Made by a program: the position numbers and the translations under genes. DNA of 64,000 bases, from contig CP102593.1 of the NCBI GenBank assembly GCA_025666215.1, forward strand, positions 1,067,001 to 1,131,000, in the 5' to 3' direction. Origin of the DNA: Xanthomonas campestris pv. phormiicola. GTDB taxonomy: Bacteria; Pseudomonadota; Gammaproteobacteria; Xanthomonadales; Xanthomonadaceae. Numbering within the stretch: position 1 is the stretch's first letter; each line of letters begins with the position of its first letter. Positions 57,213 through 64,000 of this stretch are shown in pieces. A model generated the notes under the pieces. That model saw only the letters and a program-made list of their open reading frames with translations, did no database searches and was not told where the DNA came from.

Positions 57213-57836
57213 TCAGTCGAAGCAGGCGCGGTAGGCCGCCAGCGCGACGGGCGGATCGGCGGCGTCGAACACGCCGCTGATCACCGCCAGCAGGTCGGCG
57301 CCGGCGGCGACCAGGGCGCGGCCGTTGTCGGGATGCACCCCGCCGATCGCCACCCGCGGCAAACCCAGCGCCGCGGCGTCGCGCAGCAGTCCGGGGTCGG
57401 CACGGCGTGTGGTGACTTTGCTGCGTGTGGGGAAGAACGCGCCGAAGGCCACGTAGCTGGCGCCGGCCGCGGCCGCGGCGCGGGCCAGCGCGAGGTCGTC
57501 GTAGCACGAGGCGCCGATCAGCGCGTCGGCACCGAGCGCGGCGCGCGCGGCGGCCAGGTCGCCGTCGTCTTCGCCCAGGTGCACGCCGGCGGCGCCGACC
57601 GCCTGCGCCAGGGCCACGTCGTCGTTGACGATCAGCGGCACCCCGGCCTGCGCGCACAGCGCCTGCAGCGCCGTCGCCTGGGCCAGGCGCTGCGCCGCGT
57701 CGGCGCGCTTGTTGCGGTACTGCAGCCAGGTCGGGCCGTGGCCGAGCAGCGGCGCCACGCGCGCCAGCAGGCGCGCGCCGTCGGCCTCGTCGGGCGTGAT
57801 CAGGTAGACGCCGCGGGGCGCCGGTGATGCATTCAT
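57213..57836 (-). CDS. thiE: Thiamine-phosphate synthase
   Basis: 207 residues. It joins HMP-PP and the thiazole phosphate to thiamine phosphate. Motifs: [10 protein letters not shown] (near the N-terminus), [67 protein letters not shown] and a phosphate-binding [17 protein letters not shown] 57836 gives the standard N-terminus ([16 protein letters not shown]). Unlike thiC, no TPP riboswitch is visible upstream. Divergent from the rubredoxin gene, 74 bp apart. Confidence 0.96.
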   Translation of the reverse strand: MNASPAPRGVYLITPDEADGARLLARVAPLLGHGPTWLQYRNKRADAAQRLAQATALQALCAQAGVPLIVNDDVALAQAVGAAGVHLGEDDGDLAAARAALGADALIGASCYDDLALARAAAAAGASYVAFGAFFPTRSKVTTRRADPGLLRDAAALGLPRVAIGGVHPDNGRALVAAGADLLAVISGVFDAADPPVALAAYRACFD

Positions 57837-57910
57837 GGAGGAGCCTTCCGGTGTGCAGGCGAGGGTGGGACAATGCCCCTCCGTTCGGCCCGTAGACCCG
57901 CGATTATCCA

Positions 57911-58102
57911 ATGAGCGATGCCACTGCCACCACCTACCGCGCCTGGATGTGCGTCGTCTGCGGCTTCATCTACCGGGAAATCGACGGCCTGCCGGAAGAG
58001 GGCATCGCCCCCGGCACCCGCTGGGAAGACGTGCCCGACACCTGGACCTGCCCGGACTGCGGCGTGACCAAGGACGATTTCGAGATGGTGGAGATGGATT
58101 GA
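57911..58102 (+). CDS. rubA: Rubredoxin
   Basis: 63 residues. A single mononuclear iron site formed by Cys pairs in [10 protein letters not shown] and [10 protein letters not shown], with [15 protein letters not shown] between them, the classical rubredoxin pattern. A small cytoplasmic electron carrier, for example to alkane hydroxylases or oxygen-detoxifying systems; no such partner is nearby. Confidence 0.97.
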   Translation: MSDATATTYRAWMCVVCGFIYREIDGLPEEGIAPGTRWEDVPDTWTCPDCGVTKDDFEMVEMD

Positions 58103-58107
58103 TTGCT

Positions 58108-58378
58108 GGGAATGGGGAGTCGGGAATCGGGAATGGGAACAGCGACTCCCTGTCTCCATATCTCGCGCGGCGGATTGGGTTTAGGGTTGTCCGGGCATAC
58201 ACCGCGATTCCGAGCCATCGGATTGTGGCAACACCACAGGTCAGGTCGAGCTGCCAGCCCACGGACGCTCGAATGGACGATTCGGACGGCTCCGTATTAA
58301 CCGTGTGGCCAAGCCAGTAACCCTGAGCCTCAGGGCAGCTGCTTTTCCCATTCCCGATTCCCCACTCCCGATTCCCAG
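58108..58378. repeat. Inverted pair of heptad arrays, with gap between
   Basis: Left array 58108-58137 (GGGAATGGGGAGTCGGGAAT...) and right array 58346-58378 in inverse orientation. The 200 bp between hold no gene; they lie between the rubredoxin stop and the convergent SirB1-like gene. Confidence 0.6.
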
Positions 58379-58380
58379 CC

Positions 58381-59226
58381 TCAATGCATGCGCTGCGCGC
58401 GGGCGCTCAGTTCCACCAGGCGTTCGCGGATCGGCAGCATGTCGTTGGCTTCCGGGTTCAGTTGCAGGTAGCGGCTCAGGTCGCGGCGCGCGCCGGGGAC
58501 GTAGTCCATCTGCAGGTAGGCCAGGCCGCGGTCGCGCAGGGCTTCGGGCTGGTCGGGCATCAGCTTGAGCACGCGGTCGGCGCTGCGCGCGGCGCGGTCC
58601 CATTCGTCGCGTTCGGCATAGACGCCGTGCAGGTTGCGCAGCACCCGGGTCAGGATCGCGCGGTGCGGCGCCGGGTCCAGGATCTGCAGCAGCGCGCGGT
58701 CGTCCGGGGTCTCCCCGCCCAGGTGCGGGCGCGCGCGTTCGCGCAGTTCCTCCACCGCCAGCGGGCGGCCGCCGTTGAACGGGTCCATCACCAGCAGGCC
58801 GTCGTCCACCGGCAGGCGCACCAGGAAATGGCCCGGGAAGGAGACCCCGTCGAGCGGGATATCCAGCCGCCGCGCCACCTCCATCTGCACCAGCGCCAGC
58901 GAGATCGGGTTGCCCAGGCGACGTTCGAACACCTCGTTCATGTAGCTGTTGCGCGGGTCGTAGTACTCGTCGTGGTTGCCGCTGTAGCCGAGTTCTTCGA
59001 ACAGGTGGCGGTTGATCGCGGCCATCTTCAGCGGCCACGGCTCGATCATGGCCACTTCGTGGCGCAGATGGTCGGCGTGGTTCTGCGCCAGCGTGTCGTA
59101 GTGATCGGCATCCAGCTGCGGATACTCGTCGCGGGCGATCAGCAGCGCGGTGGCCAGCAGCGGCAGCGCATCGTCGTCCAGCGCGGCCAGGGTACTCCAG
59201 CTCGGCAATGTCAGTCGGTCCACCAT
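58381..59226 (-). CDS. SirB1-family transglutaminase-like protein
   Basis: 281 residues. Residues about 50-175 match the SirB1 N-terminal transglutaminase-like domain: MAAINRHLFEELGYSGNHDEYYDPRNSYMNEVFERRLGNPISLALVQMEVARRL (in part), GVSFPGHFLVRL. The C-terminal third has TPR-like helices (GVYAERDEWDRAARSADRVL, RDLSRYLQLNPEANDML). The classical catalytic Cys of transglutaminases is absent in the expected SLALVQ position, as is usual for the family. Role unknown. ATG 59226. Confidence 0.88.
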   Translation of the reverse strand: MVDRLTLPSWSTLAALDDDALPLLATALLIARDEYPQLDADHYDTLAQNHADHLRHEVAMIEPWPLKMAAINRHLFEELGYSGNHDEYYDPRNSYMNEVFERRLGNPISLALVQMEVARRLDIPLDGVSFPGHFLVRLPVDDGLLVMDPFNGGRPLAVEELRERARPHLGGETPDDRALLQILDPAPHRAILTRVLRNLHGVYAERDEWDRAARSADRVLKLMPDQPEALRDRGLAYLQMDYVPGARRDLSRYLQLNPEANDMLPIRERLVELSARAQRMH

Positions 59227-59334
59227 GGCCCAAGACTGGCCGCAAAGTGCGACGCGATCAAGTCCGGCGGTTCCTGACAGCGGTGTCGGGTTCAGCGCGA
59301 CGGCAGCGTCGCTTTTTCCCGACGCCGGCGCGGC

Positions 59335-59784
59335 TCAGCGGGCCTTGGGGATGCCCGGGCCGAAGCTCAGTTCGGCGCCGTTCTGCAGCTTGATCTGTTC
59401 GGCCTGGCCGGCGTTGAGTTCCAGCACGTAGCGCGCCGGCGCGTTGCTGGGGTAGGGCGGGCAGGCGTTGCCGGCCGAGCACGGCGGCACGTCGCGCTGC
59501 TGCGCCACCAGCTTGCGCTGGCTGTCGAAGTACAGGATGTCCAGCGCGATCTTGGTGTTCTTCATCCAGTACGCCTGCGGTTCCTCGCGGTCGTGGATGA
59601 ACAGCATGCCGTGGTCGGCGTCCATCTGCTCGCGGAACATCAGCCCGCGCGCGCGGGTCGCATCGTCCTGCGCCAGCTCGACCTGGTAGCGGTGCCCGGC
59701 CAGTTCCACCCAATGGCTGCCGGCGCTGGCGCAGCCGCTGAGGGTCAGCAGGAGGAGGACGAACAGGGCGCGGAACAGGGACAT
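59335..59784 (-). CDS. DUF192 lipoprotein
   Basis: 149 residues from ATG 59784. A lipoprotein signal (LFVLLLLTLSGC, lipobox L-S-G-C) precedes a DUF192 domain: YQVELAQDDATRARGLMFRE, HGMLFIHDREEPQAYWMKNTKIALDILYFD, RYVLELNAGQAEQIKLQNGA. The conserved Met-Phe-Arg and Trp-Met-Lys-Asn residues are there. The family is widespread and exported, function unknown. The frame upstream to 59982 runs into heptad repeats and is not real. Confidence 0.9.
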   Translation of the reverse strand: MSLFRALFVLLLLTLSGCASAGSHWVELAGHRYQVELAQDDATRARGLMFREQMDADHGMLFIHDREEPQAYWMKNTKIALDILYFDSQRKLVAQQRDVPPCSAGNACPPYPSNAPARYVLELNAGQAEQIKLQNGAELSFGPGIPKAR

Positions 59785-59847
59785 GGCGGTGTCGGGCAGG
59801 GGACCAGCGCGCACCTTGTTGCATGGTGCGTGGCGAGTCAAGAGAGC

Positions 59848-59947
59848 CGGGATTCGGGATTGGGGATTCGGGATTCGTAAAAGCCAGAAGCTCCCTCCGG
59901 CCTCCGGACCCGCTGTTGCGAATCCCCAATCCCGAATCCCGAATCCC
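59848..59947. repeat. Inverted pair of GGGATTC heptad arrays
   Basis: Left array 59848-59877 and right array about 59919-59947 are complementary, around a 40-bp loop, between the DUF192 gene start and the rpiA stop. They could form a stable hairpin acting as an rpiA terminator. Confidence 0.65.
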
Positions 59948-59956
59948 GCGCCCGTC

Positions 59957-60604
59957 CTACAGGACGCGCGGCGGCTCGCCACCGACGATCACCACGTCGG
60001 CCGGGCGGCGCGCGAACAGGCCGACGCAGACCACGCCGGGGATCTGGTTCAGTTCGCGCTCCAGCGCCACCGGATCGGTGATGCCGAGGTGGTGCACGTC
60101 GAGCACCACGTTGCCGTTGTCGGTGATCACGCCGTCGCGCCACACCGGCTGGCCGCCGGTGCGCGCCAGGATCTCGCGCGCGACCAGGCTGCGCGCCATC
60201 GGGATCACCTCGATCGGCAGCGGGAACGCACCCAATGTCTGCACCTGCTTGCTCGGGTCGATGATGCAGACGAAGCGTTCGCTGGCTTCGGCGATGATCT
60301 TCTCGCGGGTCAGCGCGGCGCCGCCGCCCTTGATCAGGCAACGCTTCGGATCGCACTCGTCGGCGCCGTCCACGTACAGCGACAGGTTGCCGGTGTGGTT
60401 CAGCTCCAGCACCTCGATGCCGTGCTGGCGCAGGCGCGCGGTGCTCTGCTCGGAGCTGGACACCGCGCCCTTGATGCGATGGCCGATGCGGCCCAGCGCA
60501 TCGATGAAATAGGCCACGGTGGAGCCGGTGCCGACGCCGACGATCATGCCGTCCTCGACGTATTCGATGGCTTTTTCGGCGGCCAGGCGTTTGCTTTCGG
60601 ACAT
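59957..60604 (-). CDS. rpiA: Ribose-5-phosphate isomerase A
   Basis: 215 residues. It interconverts ribose 5-phosphate and ribulose 5-phosphate in the pentose phosphate pathway. Conserved stretches: [63 protein letters not shown] (in part) and the C-terminal [17 protein letters not shown] 60604 follows no clear RBS but gives the normal N-terminus [16 protein letters not shown]; the frame to 60682 runs into a repeat array. Confidence 0.97.
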   Translation of the reverse strand: MSESKRLAAEKAIEYVEDGMIVGVGTGSTVAYFIDALGRIGHRIKGAVSSSEQSTARLRQHGIEVLELNHTGNLSLYVDGADECDPKRCLIKGGGAALTREKIIAEASERFVCIIDPSKQVQTLGAFPLPIEVIPMARSLVAREILARTGGQPVWRDGVITDNGNVVLDVHHLGITDPVALERELNQIPGVVCVGLFARRPADVVIVGGEPPRVL

Positions 60605-60612
60605 GGGGGGCT

Positions 60613-60695
60613 CGGGATTGGTGATTGGGGATTGGGGATTCGTCAAAGCGGCAGGCGGGGCCGGGCAGGGACGAATCCCCAATGCCCAATCCCGG
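60613..60695. repeat. Inverted pair of GGGATTG/GGGATTC heptad arrays
   Basis: Left array 60613-60642 and right array about 60671-60695 are complementary. They occupy almost the whole gap between the EVE-domain gene stop and the rpiA start, so promoter elements for rpiA would have to lie in the array or in the upstream gene. Confidence 0.6.
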
Positions 60696-61162
<467 letters not shown>

Positions 61163-61166
<4 letters not shown>

Positions 61167-61756
61167 GCGGGGGGATCGGTCGCGGTCAGGAGGGTGAGGG
61201 AGTCGGTGCAGACCGCATCCACCGCCACGTCCCAGGCGGCGACGGGCAGCGCCACGACCTGCTGCGCAGCGAAGGCGGCGCCGACCAGCCAGGGCGGAGG
61301 CGCGTGCCGCTGGCGAAATGCGAAGCTGCGATCATACCAGCCGCCCCCCATGCCCAGGCGGCCGCCGCCGGCGTCGAAGCCGACCAGCGGCGTCACCACC
61401 AGCGCCATCTGCTCCGGCGCCAGCGTCGCCGCGGCGGCGACGTCGGGTTCGGGAATGCCATAGCGGTTGGCGGTCAGCGGCTGCCCCGGGCGCCACGGCG
61501 CGAAACGCAGGGTCTTGCCGCTGAGCACCGGCAGGCAGTACTGCACGCTGGCCGGCAGGCTCAATTGCCAGCGGTGCAGCGCGATCTCCCCGTCCATCGC
61601 CCAATAGCCGGCGACATGGCCGTGCTGCGGCGCGAACGGCAAGTCGAGCAAGCGCTGCGCCAGCGCGTCGGCGGCGGCCAGGCGCGCGGCGGCGGGAAGC
61701 GCGCGGCGGCGCGCGCGCAGTTGCTGGCGCAGGAGGTCGCGGTCGTCTGGCGTCAT
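61163..61756 (-). CDS. fau: 5-formyltetrahydrofolate cyclo-ligase
   Basis: 197 residues. It converts 5-formyl-THF to 5,10-methenyl-THF with ATP. LRQQLRARRRALP at the N-terminus, VAGYWAMDGEI, CLPVLSGKTLRFAPW and the signature GFDAGGGRLGMGGGWYDR are typical. It is the ygfA homologue that in gammaproteobacteria lies near 6S RNA and zapA, as it does here (with a thioesterase gene inserted between). ATG 61756. Confidence 0.95.
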
Positions 61757-61834
61757 CGGGCAGGCGTGGGAAGAGACGGCGCTATTGTCGGTGCCGGCGC
61801 GCGGACTGACCAGGGCGTTGCCGTGGTGGCGGCA

Positions 61835-62614
61835 TCACGCGTAGATCGCCACCGTCTGCCGGCCCGACAGCACCAGCTGTCCGGCTTCGTCCCAGATCTG
61901 CATGTCCTGCAGCGAATAGCCGTCGGCGGCGTGCTGGCTGGCCGAACGCAGCAGGAACCAGTCGCCTGCGGTCGCCGGCTGCGGGAAATCCAGGGTCCAG
62001 GTCATCGAGCTGACCGGCGCAGGTTCGGTGAAGCAGGCCATCGCTGCCGGCGGCAGGCTGTCGCCGAGCGCGACCAGGGCCACGCTCGGATCCACGCCCG
62101 CGCTGTCGCGATGGCGCACCCAGACCATCAGCTCCGGGGTGGCGGCGGCGGACACCGGCAGCGCGCCGCCTGCCAGGCGCATCTCGAAGTTGGCGACGAA
62201 CGCCGGGGTGAACGTGCTGGCGGCGATCGGCGTCGCGGCGTCCGGTCCGCAGACCGTGGGCCGTGCAGGCATGAAGTCGTGGGCGATGCGGCTGGGGCGC
62301 GGTTGCGCGAACAGCAGCGCCGCGCGCAGCGCGACCTGCGCGCCGGCCAGGCAATCGACCGCGATCGAGGTGGCGGACTTGCCCTGCCGCAGCAGCTGCG
62401 CATCGAAACGCAGCGTGGCGTCGATGGGGCCGACGAACCAGATGTGCGCCGACTTCAGCGGCGGCAGCGCGGACGGCGCGGTGCGCAGCGCCGTCTGCAG
62501 CGCCAGCGCCGCCGACAGCCCACCGAAGGCGGTGCGTCCCTGCAACCAGTTGGCAGGCACGTCGAACCCGGCGTTCGGGTCGAAGCGGTCGATGATCTGG
62601 GCGAGCGAGGGCAT
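61835..62614 (-). CDS. Acyl-CoA thioesterase, TesB-like double hotdog
   Basis: 259 residues from ATG 62614 (AGGAGAC upstream). FGGLSAALALQTALRT near the N-terminus and SAHIWFVGPIDATLRFDAQLLRQGKSAT (in part) fit the first hotdog of TesB/type II thioesterases; the second half (WTLDFPQPATAGDWFLLRSASQHAADGYSLQDMQIWD, in part) is the second hotdog with the WLL..S.-A.GY pattern. It hydrolyses acyl-CoAs in the cytoplasm; chain length unknown. The frame extending to 62950 crosses the 6S RNA gene and is spurious. Confidence 0.88.
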   Translation of the reverse strand: MPSLAQIIDRFDPNAGFDVPANWLQGRTAFGGLSAALALQTALRTAPSALPPLKSAHIWFVGPIDATLRFDAQLLRQGKSATSIAVDCLAGAQVALRAALLFAQPRPSRIAHDFMPARPTVCGPDAATPIAASTFTPAFVANFEMRLAGGALPVSAAATPELMVWVRHRDSAGVDPSVALVALGDSLPPAAMACFTEPAPVSSMTWTLDFPQPATAGDWFLLRSASQHAADGYSLQDMQIWDEAGQLVLSGRQTVAIYA

Positions 62615-62750
62615 GCGGCGTCTCCTGGAAGGGGCGACAGTATCCCAGGCTTGCGCGGGCGGCTGCTCGGTGCAGGGCTGCCGCGTCCGGCATGGACGCC
62701 AGCGGCGGCGCAGGCGCGCTGCGTCAGCGGGCGCGGCGCACGAGGCGCAC

Positions 62751-62782
62751 AAAAGGAAACGGCGCCTTGCGGCGCCGTTTCC
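62751..62782 (-). terminator. Intrinsic terminator of 6S RNA
   Basis: On the minus strand GGAAACGGCGCC, loop GCAA, GGCGCCGTTTCC and four Ts: a perfect 12-bp stem directly after the 3' end of the 6S RNA. It separates the RNA gene from the thioesterase gene. Confidence 0.85.
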
Positions 62783-62788
62783 GGGATA

Positions 62789-62978
62789 TTGCATTCTCCG
62801 CCATGACGATGCGTGCGAAACGACCTTGAACCCGGGGTTCAAGTGGGATGGCTGGGGAACCATCGGGCTTCCCGCTACAAGGCGGACCTGCACACCCGAT
62901 TCCGTCGCCATCCCGTGGTCGTAATTAAGGGACAAGGCGAATGTTTGCACACGCTGTCGTTTACAGCAGAGAACGCAA
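62789..62978 (-). ncRNA. ssrS: 6S RNA
   Basis: About 190 nt. It binds the housekeeping RNA polymerase holoenzyme and lowers transcription in stationary phase. The 5' end (TTTGCGTTCTCTGC) pairs with the 3' end (GCGGAGAATGCAA) as the terminal stem. Near the 3' end the hairpin CTTGAACCCCGGGTTCAAG corresponds to CUUGAACCAAGGGUUCAAG of E. coli 6S RNA. A -10 TATACT (62988-62983) lies 5-7 nt upstream, and a strong terminator follows. Location downstream of zapA on the same strand is the conserved arrangement in gammaproteobacteria. The exact ends are estimates. Confidence 0.9.
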
Positions 62979-63073
62979 ACGAAGTATAGCGCCGTCGCCG
63001 CGCTTGGCTAGTCCGTTCGTCGGTCGCGCGGTACGGCGCAATTCACGTTGATGATCGAAATACGAGGCGGGCA

Positions 63074-63367
63074 TCAACGCGCCGTATCGACCACGCCGTC
63101 GAGCCGGCGATTGAGATCGGCGAGCGTGCGCGCCATCTCATGATCGCGCCGCGCCTGCTCGTCGCGCAGTTGCTGCAGCTCGTGCGCCAGGTTCAATGCG
63201 GCCAGCACCGCGACCCGGTCCACCGCGGCCATGCGGTTGCTGCCGCGCACCTCGCGCATCTTCGCGTCGAGCAGGCGCGCGGCGGCGACCAGGCTGTCGC
63301 GTTCTTCGGCCTCGACGCCGACGGTGTATTCGCGGTCGAGGATGCGGACGCTGACCGGTTCGCTCAC
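63074..63367 (-). CDS. zapA: Cell division protein ZapA
   Basis: 97 residues from GTG 63367. SVRILDREYTVGVEAEERDSL is the globular N-terminal part, followed by the coiled coil (AALNLAHELQQLRDEQARRD). ZapA binds FtsZ and stabilises the Z ring. The start overlaps the preceding small gene by 4 bp (63364-63367), typical of this pair, and 6S RNA follows. Confidence 0.93.
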   Translation of the reverse strand: MSEPVSVRILDREYTVGVEAEERDSLVAAARLLDAKMREVRGSNRMAAVDRVAVLAALNLAHELQQLRDEQARRDHEMARTLADLNRRLDGVVDTAR

Positions 63368-63585
63368 GTGTGCTGCTCCAGCGACTTGAGCCGGGTGATC
63401 ATCGCCTCGACCCGCGAGCGCGCCTGCTCGTTCTTGGTCAGCAACTGCGAGCGCTCGCCGATCAACTGCTCCTGCTGCTGGCGCAGGCTGCGATTTTCGT
63501 CGGTGAGGCGCTGGCAGCGCTCGACCAGCGTTTCCACGCGTGTGGCGAGGGTGCGGAGCTGGGCGAGGGCGTCGGGGCTGTCCAT
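63364..63585 (-). CDS. Small coiled-coil protein, TIGR02449-like, upstream of zapA
   Basis: 73 residues from ATG 63585 (an in-frame ATG at 63603 adds six residues). It is almost entirely a heptad-rich coiled coil: LRTLATRVETLVERCQRLTDENRSLRQQQEQLIGERSQLLTKNEQA (in part), RVEAMITRLKSLEQ. Small proteins of this kind sit upstream of zapA in many gammaproteobacteria and resemble ZapB in build; a role in division is likely but unproven. Translationally coupled to zapA. Confidence 0.8.
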   Translation of the reverse strand: MDSPDALAQLRTLATRVETLVERCQRLTDENRSLRQQQEQLIGERSQLLTKNEQARSRVEAMITRLKSLEQHT

Positions 63586-63652
63586 GGCGCCCACGATAGG
63601 CATGCGCCCAAGCGGCGGTCAAGACGCCGGCGGACGCCGCGACGGCCGCCGC

Positions 63653-64000
63653 TCAGGCGGGCAGCAGCAGCGGCTGGCGCAGCAACTGCAGGCAGGCGTC
63701 CGGTTCCAGTGCCGGCGCGACCAGATGGCCCTGGATCTCGTCGCAGCCGTGCTGGCGCAGGAACGCCAGCTGGCCGGGCAGTTCCACCCCTTCGGCGACC
63801 ACTTTCAGGGTCAGCGAGTGGCCAATCGCGATGATGGTGCTGGTGATCGCCTCGTCGTCCGGATCGCGGGTCAGGTCGCCGATGAATTCCTGGTCGATCT
63901 TCAAGGTGTTGATCGGCAAGCGCTTCAGGTAGGCCAGCGACGAATAGCCGGTGCCGAAGTCGTCGATCGCCAGGGCCAGGCCCAGCGCGCGGCAGGCGTG
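63653..64000 (-). CDS. C-terminal part of an EAL-domain protein (cut by window edge)
   Basis: The last 115 residues of an EAL domain: [72 protein letters not shown]. The DDFGTGYSS loop and EGVE motif, which bind metal and c-di-GMP, are intact, so the domain may be an active c-di-GMP phosphodiesterase; the EAL motif itself and any GGDEF or sensor part lie outside the window. Confidence 0.92.
   Translation of the reverse strand, partial: HACRALGLALAIDDFGTGYSSLAYLKRLPINTLKIDQEFIGDLTRDPDDEAITSTIIAIGHSLTLKVVAEGVELPGQLAFLRQHGCDEIQGHLVAPALEPDACLQLLRQPLLLPA

Noticed and set aside
57837..57910. A second TPP riboswitch in front of thiE
   Set aside because: The 74-bp gap is too short and lacks the CTGAGA and ACCTGAT elements seen upstream of thiC.

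Overview
The window looks like a chromosomal segment of a Xanthomonas-type gammaproteobacterium (Xanthomonadaceae). The evidence is a very high GC content, four large TonB-dependent receptors, a PPi-dependent phosphofructokinase, the zapA-6S RNA-fau neighbourhood, and intergenic DNA rich in REP-like palindromes and GGGATTC heptad arrays. An early-branching Xanthomonas (sacchari/translucens side) is a guess. No rRNA, tRNA, CRISPR, phage or full insertion sequence was seen.

Layout. 1-5.6 kb: the start of a probable BCCT transporter (cut by the edge), a soluble chemoreceptor, a TPP riboswitch with thiC, and a channel-like membrane protein. 5.8-12.1 kb: a membrane-bound CadC-like regulator with a propeller domain, an AraC regulator and a TonB-dependent receptor. 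12.6-22.1 kb: an HDOD protein, then genes of pyrophosphate and adenylate metabolism (ppa, hppA, pfp, adk) among small secreted proteins. 22.1-23.2 kb: a gene-free repeat region with a MITE. 23.2-29.2 kb: mpl with an unusual insert, a LON-domain protein, a DedA-PAP2-LssY fusion divergent from a Kdo-kinase-like protein, and an SDR. 29.2-29.9 kb: another repeat region holding two MITEs. 29.9-35.1 kb: a probable glycan-use locus (TonB receptor, phosphodiester glycosidase, divergent ROK regulator). 35.2-41.3 kb: gloA, a two-gene glycosyltransferase operon, argD and a HAD hydrolase. 41.6-56.9 kb: the most interesting part. 57.2-64 kb: thiE, rubredoxin, SirB1-like, DUF192, rpiA, EVE, fau, thioesterase, 6S RNA, zapA, a TIGR02449-like gene and a truncated EAL protein.

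The 41.6-56.9 kb region appears to encode a periplasmic amine or amino-acid oxidation system. It holds a TonB receptor, a Tat-exported flavin amine oxidase, an exported cytochrome c, an exported RidA-like imine deaminase, a Tat-exported PLP aminotransferase and an azurin. A MalT/LuxR-type ATP-binding regulator and a second TonB receptor follow. Three promoters (upstream of both receptors and of the oxidase operon) share one architecture: two direct CCYACCCG boxes exactly 19 bp apart, then exactly 31 bp from the second box to a CTAnnnT -10-like element. This suggests one regulon, plausibly controlled by the adjacent MalT-like protein.

The intergenic DNA carries two families of small non-autonomous elements. 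The first (97-99 bp, three copies) lies inside REP palindromes, with TTCA/TGAA 4-bp duplications at two copies. The second (150 bp, two copies differing at 2 positions) has 4-bp duplications GATG and CATG. Two minus-strand terminators without an annotated gene follow CU-rich stretches and may mark small RNAs.
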